Shown here piece after piece: positions 57,111 to 64,000 of a DNA stretch of 64,000 nt. The notes under the pieces were generated by a model. The model was not told where the DNA came from and did no database searches. It saw nothing but the letters and a program-made list of their open reading frames with translations. The DNA is from Diadema setosum. Its lineage: Eukaryota > Echinodermata > Echinoidea > Diadematoida > Diadematidae. Every line of letters starts with the position of its first letter. Within the stretch, counting starts at the first letter, position 1. Location of the stretch: contig CM067075.1 in the NCBI GenBank assembly GCA_033980235.1, forward strand, positions 26,111,061-26,175,060, written 5' to 3'. The position numbers and the translations under genes are program-made.

Positions 57111-60100
57111 GTAACTTTGATTTCACGAACAGTGCAGGCCTACACCGCCTACAGCATATTGTACAGTGCATACGGAAATACTTTAGAACTTTGTCTCCTT
57201 CTCGATCCCTTCAGGTTAAGACTGCATATCACAATAATGCATTAATACAGCTTAGAAAACATATTTAATGCATATAATGTTATTTATTGTTATCTCGAGT
57301 ATACATCCGAGGGCAGCAAACATGGATAGCCGTAAAATTTGGCGGATTGATACATTATTGTATATAATGTATAACGATAAGATATGGTATGATAAGATAT
57401 GATATGATATATGATATGATAATGATGTATCATATCATACCATGATATATCGTAACAAAGGACTAATTGTGTCTCTGTTATATTACATATATTACAAATC
57501 AAGAGCAACTATACACTAATGGCAACCCGAACAAAGCACTGTATTGATGACAGACTCTTGACTAGTGTATTATATACACACTACACATTCATTACCTACA
57601 TCATGCATGCAGGCCTATTACTTTCGCATTTCTGTATAGATGCAGGCTGTAAAAGTTTGAGGAAGTATTTTGAATAGGTTTCGCGCACTGCAGCAATCAG
57701 AAAGTATTTTTTTCATAACTGTTGGCACTTTTGCGCATCTTTCTTTTTTCTTCTCCACATTACCATATGTATCGTCGATTTATAACTAATTTATAAACTA
57801 AACGAGCAAGAAAATAATGAACTCTTGTACATCTTCGTCAACGATTAAGATGCCAAAAAACAACAACAAATAGACGAACAAATATTCAAACATCTGCAGT
57901 ATCTTTGACGCAAAGTACATTGTGAAACCGGTTGCCGTCTATTCAGGAATTTCGTTTCAGGTTTCTCGAGCCCTTGTCATTATCAATCGAAACTCATTAA
58001 TGTAATGAATACTCATATCTGATCGTGATCCAACAGGACAGGAACGAACGGAAACACCGAAACTACCAACACTCAGTATCGCGTGAGCCAGTGCTGTCTC
58101 ATACGGTGTTACCTCCAATTCGTCGAGACCGCCCTCAACAACGAGATCTGGCTGAAACAAAAACTAAAGAAGGGAGGAATTCACGAGTTGCTTTTCGCGA
58201 TCGTCAGAATCTATCAGAAGTTTGCCAAGGTGAAAGCGTTCCCAAACATGTCGCCTTCAGGCAACATACAGGTGTTGCTGCCTTCGAACAGATTACGGGC
58301 GACGATGCGTTCATACCATTGCGAGCTTCGACACCGATTCCGAGTTCCGACTCGGAGGGAACCTTGCATTCCGTCAAACCGGCATCAAGACGTCCCCTCC
58401 CACCACTTCGGCATTTACCGGAAGCGCTCGTGGTGACCGACAAAGCCGAACAGTTATCGTTGCACACCGATTCTAACGCAATTACAAATACAAGTCTGAA
58501 AGTTCAGTCTCCGTATCATATAGAGGGAGCGTTCACCAGCCCATCATCGTGTTCGAACACGCTGTCCGAAGTGGATCTCTTCGGCCTGGCCCGCGACAAA
58601 GAGTCGCGCCAGAAGTTGCGTCGATTCAGGACTGACACGTGGATTCGATCCTCTGATTTCGCCGTCGGACAACCGCCTGAAGACGACGGCGCAGACTCTT
58701 CCTTTAACGACAGATTTTCGAAAGTGTCGAGTGTTACCTTTGAAGAGGGACGTCCGTTGCCTCAGCGTCTGCGACGATATGGACAAAACACCAAGTTTAC
58801 GTCAAAATCGTCGAAAAATTTACCACGACGTCTGCCATATCGTGTGTGCGTTCACGAGCGCGTGACAAAGCTCCATATCGACGTCGCCTTGCGATTACAG
58901 ATCGTCAAGGAGGTGGCCTCAAAAATCAGAATCCCACGACCCCGTTTAACTCTACCACACCTAGACGTTGACTTTACGGCGGTGAAAGAGGCAGCGAAGC
59001 GATTAGCAAGGCTTGCCTGGCTTAAGATTCGGCCCGTCCAACCACTTCCGAAGGGGAGGAGATTCGCTCTGGTTTCCAGACCGGCATGGCACTTCTATCG
59101 CGACGCCACTTCGAAACATTTCGACACATACGGAAGGACTCCCGACGACGAATCGAAGGATGATTTCACATCGGGTAGCGACAGCAAGCTAAGTTACGAT
59201 AAATATGCCCCAACGTGCAAGAGGGTGAAAGAGGGAAGATCAAAACTGCACGTGACTTTTGCGGACGATGTCTATTTCGGTGATGGTGACGATGACGATA
59301 ACGATCACGAGGATAAACGTCACGCAGACCAGTCACATGTGCCTCCTAGGCAGACGCACTGCGTCCCGGCATTGTCTGATGTAAAGAAAGAAAGTCTCGG
59401 GAAACATGTGGTCGAACGGGAAAGACATACAAACGGAACATCTGCTAAGAACCTGTCCGTGGTAAGTAGCTATGCATATAGGATAGGTGCTAGAACCAAA
59501 AATGACAACCCACCAACAAAGTGAAATGTCAATAGGGAGCTTTAAATTTGCGACGCGCGGACGTTAAGACGACAATTGCGTTGGCCGTTCTCCTCTCTCC
59601 CTCCGTCGCGTTGTGTTACAAAGCAGCTTTAGATTACGCGAGGACGCAGCCTATATCAAAGTAAAATGGCGCCCCCATATGATCATTGCATCAAGTAGCT
59701 CTCTTCGGTGTGAATTTGAGCGGACCCCAAACAGACCCGACCGTGCAATTTCAGTCGATATGAGGTCTTTTTTATTTAAAGAAAATTTGCACATGCGCAG
59801 AACAGGTTTTACTTTTTTTTTCTTTTTTTTCCTCTGAAAGTCCGCGTCGCGAAAATCTTAAGCTCTCTAATGATAGGCCAGCACTGATAACAAACGACAT
59901 GTGCACAAACGCACCATGAAATCAACTAATGACAGCGTCTTCATTACTGTTGTCGTTTCGAATAAACCAGCTTCGACGAATAATAGAGTGATGAATGACG
60001 ATAGTCTGTTTCTTTTTAAGATAGCTATAGCAATAAAAAAAGCCTGCAGTCCTTAAAAAGACCCCCCCCCCAAAAAAAAAAAAAAAAAAGTTTACCTACT

Positions 60101-62966
60101 ACCAACTCTTTATCTTTTTTTTTTTTTGAAAATGTTGCCTTCTCGTTACTCTATCAGTCACAGTGAATCACAAATTGCTGTCACATTATGGAACACAAGC
60201 CGCCATTACTAAGACAGACAAATATAAGAATCCATCATTGATCCATCTACACACACAAAAAAAGTAAAACGCAAAATTAATTAAGCTTTCACATCGTGGA
60301 CCCCCCTCACAGATAATAATAAAAAAGAAAACTGCAAACTTGCTATCATTGCTGATTACAGATTACACTGACATTATATTGATTTTCATACTATTTTAAG
60401 AGATAAATCCACCCGCACAATAAGGCTTCACAGTGCGTTACCATACAGTGAAACATTCGTTGCATGACACCACTACTACGATCAAAAGTTAGTGGCATGA
60501 TAATTCAACAGTATATAGCTTCATACGCGTTATCCAGATATTATAATTAATTTTACTTATCTTAGCAATGGCGGACCGTGCTCCATGAGCGCATTGAGCA
60601 GTTGCATGGGAGAGTATTTAGAGTTGACAATCTTGTTGTTCTGGGATAAATCGCTATGCAATTCTTGAACTCTTTTGTTATTATAATAGATACTTCGCTG
60701 AATTAAACGTTGAAGGCACCACGGTATGATTTAGGCATCTTACAACGGTACCTCGCCATACTGTAATGCAATGAATACTTTTAGACTGTTGTCTTTAGTA
60801 GTGAATAATTTCTTTTCCATATTCTGAGTGTATCGCTTCATCTTTATTGAATGGTATCCATATTTTACCTGTTGTAGAGTGAAATTCAAGATCGCCTCCT
60901 CCAGACGAAGGAAAAGCTGTTATCCATCATCAACACCATGGACTGTCCGCACAAACGCACAGTATTGGTACAGAACAAGGGTGAGTAACAGAGGTCGCAA
61001 ATGATCAGCTCCAACCGCTCATTGAACATGATTATAGAGATAACCAATGCGATAAACCAACACTGCAAAAAGTCCGGTGTTAAATATGAAACACCGAGCT
61101 GGTGTTAAATTTCCGGTGCTCATTCATGGTGTTAGATTAACACCTCCGGGTGTCATTTCAAAATATAAAACTGTTTTTTTTTTTAATAGTTTCTTAGTTA
61201 CTGCACTTCTTGCTAATTTTGAACTTCAACAAGACGATAAAGAATTTTCCGATAAAGCACTTGATTTTTGAAAAAAATGTGTAAGCACATTTACACCACA
61301 GTAACACCAGTTGGTGTGGTCCTCTATTGAAGCTGGACGGGTGTTAAACCATTTAAAGTAACACCACCAATATCAAATCAACACCATGCGGTGTCATTAC
61401 TGAATTAACTCTAGCCCAGTGTCAAATATATCACCAGCCACAGTGTCAAATTAACACCACGAAGTGCCAGGTGAACACTTTTAACACCATCACAATACAT
61501 TTTCTACACCTGTGGGTGTGGTCCTCTATTGAAGCTTGATCGATGTTAGATTTAACACCCGTGGTGTTAAATCTAACACCGATGTTTTTACAGTGAATAT
61601 CTCTGTCTGCGCCGTGGTCCCATTCTATGATTTATTTCTTGATGTGTGATGGTTGAATGTTTGGAGCTCTTGCTGTGCGAAACAAGGACAGTACAGCCGC
61701 TGATAGTGTCTACTGTGCCTTGGACGCGTTTTTATTTCGATATGCCATTGTTCACGAAAAAAAAGGTGAAAAATGATGTTCTAAAAATATTGTATTTTTT
61801 ATTGTATTCTAAGATACCATCTGATCAACGTCCGAACTTTATCTTCTTTATTGTTAGGGTTATTGCTCGTTTTATTATTTTCTTTTTTTTTTCTCTTCCT
61901 CATATGGTGATAAGATACACTGAAAGTAATTTATTATCATTATCATTACCATTGTTATCACCATCGATATCATTATTGATATATATTAGCATTAACTTAC
62001 GCGTATTTGTAAAATATTGCATCATTATTGATGATTATACCATTATTGATATCAGACAATGAGTTCTGGATTATTCAATACATCAAAATCCGCTGGAAAT
62101 AGTTGAAATCCCGTGGTATAGTGGATGAAACTCAAGATGTCATTCAGAAGGCTCTGAGTTCGAATCTCGCCTGATGCGTTCATCCTTGCCCAAGATTGCG
62201 AGCTGATAGAATTCCTCAGTGTATGACAATGCTGGGGATAGTAAGACTAGGACCAGCAGCTGTGCGACACTCAGGAAGGGGCTATTATCCTGGATAAATG
62301 AGGCCACATTCATTTCATTATGATTATGATTTAGATAACCCCCTGCCCAGAATAATGTTAAAGGTATTGTTTACCATTGGGGGCCGGCAGTGATTGAAAA
62401 AAAAAAAATCATTTTTCTCAATGAACCATGTATAACTGTAGACGGTTTAGTCATGAAACAATCTTATTATATTATCTTCACATTTGGTTTATTTCACAAT
62501 ACTTAACATTGATTGTACTGATGAACATTTGTACATTGGTTGTTTCTATCCCTAACTCACATTTTAGAACCATTTTGAAGCACTAAAGCTGGGTTTTTGT
62601 TTCATCTGCAAATGGTAAATAATGCCTTTTAATGTCATACAATGTCCCCGTTTCATTATTCGAACGATGATTAGGCAGTTAAATCATTTAATGATTCTGT
62701 GATCTTATATTACATCGATAGACAAGCTTGATCGAGAACTTCGAGCTGCACGACAGGATCAGCTTGACCTGCTTAGGTTACTCAGCTTCGCTGCGGACGA
62801 CGCAGCTTATCAAAGGTCATTGAACCCAGACATTGTCTGCGGAGGGGGTCGACATGACGATACTGAACGACGATTACGCATGCGTGTCCATCATCAATTC
62901 GCCCACCATCGCTTCGGCCTCAAAGCTCGACAAGTAAACGTCTTTACAGCTTTGACATGTCAGTGA
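56901..62966 (+). CDS. Gene C: basic, mostly disordered protein of unknown function, four coding exons
   Basis: Coding exons 56901-57110, 58037-59461, 60878-60980 and 62722-62966 (or ending at a donor at 62934). Phases chain as 0, 0, 1 with GT-AG sites throughout. If the TGA at 62964-62966 is the end, the product is 660 residues. It is rich in Arg, Lys, Ser and Pro, with an acidic patch near residues 484-496 and a helical, charged C-terminus. RVAF (about 120-123) and KHVAF (about 140-144) match the RVxF pattern used to dock protein phosphatase 1. No domain was recognised; no signal peptide or membrane segment. Codon and GC use differ clearly from the AT-rich surroundings, supporting real coding. 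Not recognised as any named family. Confidence 0.72.
58037..59461 (+). CDS. Gene C exon 2 (large exon)
   Basis: A 1425-base open exon (475 codons) after GTGATCCAACAG, continuing phase 0 from exon 1, and ended by the strong donor GTAAGT at 59462. A frame of this length in AT-rich DNA, in which the other frames and the flanking intron are full of stops, is strong evidence of coding. It contains SRRPLPPLRHLPEA, SVTFEEGRPLPQRLRRYG and an acidic FGDGDDDDNDHEDK run. Mostly disordered; one helical, basic part near VKEVASKIR...VKEAAKRLARLAWLKIR. Confidence 0.85.
58184..58258 (+). other. Two RVxF-like PP1 docking motifs in gene C
   Basis: SRVAF (RVAF at 58184-58195) and PKHVAF (58244-58258) both fit the loose pattern R/K, optional residue, V/I, any, F/W for protein phosphatase 1 binding, in a disordered region 20 residues apart. 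Pattern matches of this size arise by chance, so this is a lead only. Confidence 0.35.
59462..60877 (+). other. Gene C intron 2
   Basis: 1.4 kb intron, holding a MITE at 59535-59867, with A/T and C runs near 60063-60125. No exon seen. Confidence 0.7.
59535..59867. mobile_element. ~333 bp MITE, GGGAGCTTTAAATTTGCGAC ends
   Basis: Left GGGAGCTTTAAATTTGCGAC then GCGCGGAC; right GTCCGCGTCGCGAAAATCTT then AAGCTCTC, inverted, each flanked by TA. Interior phrases GCGAGGACGCAGCCTAT and AAAATGGCGCCCCCATA are shared with 26762-26975, so the latter is a diverged copy of its middle. Non-coding. Confidence 0.75.
60878..60980 (+). CDS. Gene C exon 3
   Basis: A 103-base exon between CTGTTGTAG and GTGAGT. 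It starts in phase 0 and ends in phase 1, fitting both neighbours. It encodes SEIQDRLLQTKEKLLSIINT then MDCPHKRTVLVQNK, a helix followed by a short extended segment. Confidence 0.72.
61061..61595. mobile_element. 535 bp TIR element, CACTG...CAGTG, with GGTGTTA repeats
   Basis: Left CACTGCAAAAAGTCCGGTGT, right AACACCGATGTTTTTACAGTG, inverted. The subterminal phrase GGTGTTAAAT/ATTTAACACC recurs many times. From memory, CACTGTAAAAA-ended repeats are widespread in aquatic animals. Non-coding; in gene C intron 3. Confidence 0.8.
62104..62340 (+). repeat. tRNA-derived SINE
   Basis: CCCGTGGTATAGTGGATGAA holds an A-box-like and GAGTTCGAATCTCG a B-box-like element, 50 bases apart, followed by about 160 bases of unique body ending near the A/T-rich GATTATGATTTAG. 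Not a tRNA gene, as the ends do not pair. Confidence 0.6.
62358..62632. mobile_element. 275 bp MITE in TTAA
   Basis: Left TTAAAGGTATTGTTTACCAT, right AATGGTAAATAATGCCTTTT then AA, inverted, with TTAA at each edge. Non-coding, in gene C intron 3. Confidence 0.8.
62722..62966 (+). CDS. Gene C exon 4 (terminal or internal)
   Basis: Opens after TTACATCGATAG in phase 1 (G plus AC gives Asp). It encodes KLDRELRAARQDQLDLLRLL, then SFAADDAAYQRSLNPDIVC and RLRMRVHHQFAHHRFGLKARQ. It can end in frame at TGA 62964-62966 (adding VNVFTALTCQ) or splice at CAA-GTAAAC, 62934. No AATAAA was found soon after, so a further exon outside or near the window edge remains possible. Confidence 0.68.
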
Positions 62967-64000
62967 CATGTATACGCATATCGTTCCACGACAATGCTCT
63001 TACGGCAAAATCACCTCCCCCTCTTTGGAGGGATTAATATTGCTAAGCGTTTGCAATGAATCATTTTGTTTCAGATTGTTTTCTGTGTATTCTCCAGGAA
63101 GAAATGCGATTGCTCATTCATTAGAAATCGTGTCAGCTGCGTGTTAACATACTATTATTCATTTTGCTCGCATTTCTCTGCCTCATGGAGAAATGCGAAT
63201 GATAGTTGAACGTCCTATGATCAACCCAAATATGGTCAGAAGATATTTTAGTATCAGCATTAGATTACCGATGGTGAATTATCATTTATTGCTTCCACAA
63301 AAGAAAAAAAAAATCTTTTTACCTTTCGCATTTCATTTCGATCCCCCGGTTGTCCAGGTCAGCTTTATACTGAATAATGCACGTTCTGTAAAGGCGATTT
63401 CAATAGCTATTCATCACAACAATAACCCGATATACTGTACCATATTTACGATGCTGACACACAATGTAACATCGCCATCTTCCTCGTGAAAAACCTCTGA
63501 ATAATATGACAGACTTCATATCAAAATACTGTTAAGCGAACAGTCTGATCAGAGGTGGAATCATTTGGGATGCATGGAACAGGAGGATACCAGGAGGTCC
63601 ACAAGTAATCGAAATCATTCGCAAAATCCGGATGGGATAATTGCGCATTTCCTCCCATCCATAATCACATCAAGAAATCATAAGTTTGAATACATTCTTG
63701 AAACATTTGCATATCATGGTTTTGCTTTAAATTCCTCTTAAGTACATGTAGGCTATTGTCTCCTGTGCAATTCCCATATTATATTATATCAAAGTTGTCG
63801 AGGAGGTACACGTTATTATACTGTTTCACTGCGGGTACTCCTTCCCCCTCCCTCCCCTGTCTTTCTATCTTTCTTATTCTCAGAAATTAATGAGATTATC
63901 ATCAGTCTGCCGCTGCCTATGCAGTAGTATTTTCAAGCTCTTCATTGCATTTTCCGATGCATTTTGTCTCCTTTTTTTTCCCGATACATCCTGCACATGC
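62967..64000. other. Downstream of gene C, nothing clear
   Basis: AT-rich with short ORFs (63193-63489). A possible exon there could not be joined to gene C in phase. No repeat stood out. Confidence 0.4.

Noticed and set aside
61646..62062. 138-residue ORF in gene C intron 3
   Set aside because: Hydrophobic, AT-driven composition with T runs; no splice links in phase.
63193..63489. 98-residue ORF downstream of gene C as a possible fifth exon
   Set aside because: The acceptor-like site before it does not give a phase that joins the gene C frame, and the ORF becomes low-complexity; left unassigned.

Overview
The window is animal nuclear DNA. Genes are split by GT-AG introns of up to several kilobases, the background is AT-rich, and microsatellites, tRNA-derived SINEs and many short inverted-repeat DNA transposons fill the space between exons. 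The repeat repertoire (AGCTCACCTGAGC-type repeats, TTAA-flanked MITEs, A/T-run elements) and the presence of tandem death-domain genes fit a marine deuterostome, most likely an echinoderm such as a sea urchin. That assignment is from memory of repeat families and gene-family expansions, not from a search.

Three genes are supported, all on the + strand. Gene A (1-2751) is only the last two coding exons of a death-domain protein; the rest lies off the left edge. Gene B (ATG 24362, stop 42488) is a complete eight-exon coding model whose exon phases all agree, predicting about 669 residues: an N-terminal disordered segment with a coiled coil, a Gly/Arg-rich RGG-like segment, a helical segment possibly of death-fold type, an unrecognised helical region, and a C-terminal UPA-tail plus death domain like that of UNC5/PIDD/ankyrin proteins. 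The last two exons of A and B are homologous, with the same intron phases, so A and B are tandem paralogs. A CpG-richer segment near 13.9-14.57 kb ending in a good donor is a candidate promoter and 5' untranslated exon for B. Gene C (ATG 56901) has four coding exons in consistent phase and encodes about 660 residues of a basic, mostly disordered protein of unknown function with two RVxF-like PP1-docking motifs; its 3' end is uncertain.

Layout: 1-2751 gene A; 2752-13.9 kb intergenic, repeat-rich (AT runs, a GATA minisatellite, several TIR elements); 13.9-24.35 kb probable promoter, 5' exon and first intron of B, with nested transposons; 24.35-43.1 kb gene B, whose introns hold a 2 kb TIR element, a solo LTR-like sequence, a 3.1 kb element carrying a dimeric satellite, and two piggyBac-like MITEs; 43.1-56.9 kb intergenic, with a 777 bp piggyBac-like element, SINE heads and an almost exact 576 bp tandem duplication; 56.9-63 kb gene C; 63-64 kb nothing clear.

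Functionally, A and B look like adaptor proteins built around death-fold homotypic binding, as in apoptosis or innate immune signalling. B has features (coiled coil, RGG-type linker, one or more death-fold modules) that would suit a multivalent scaffold. C has no evident link to them.
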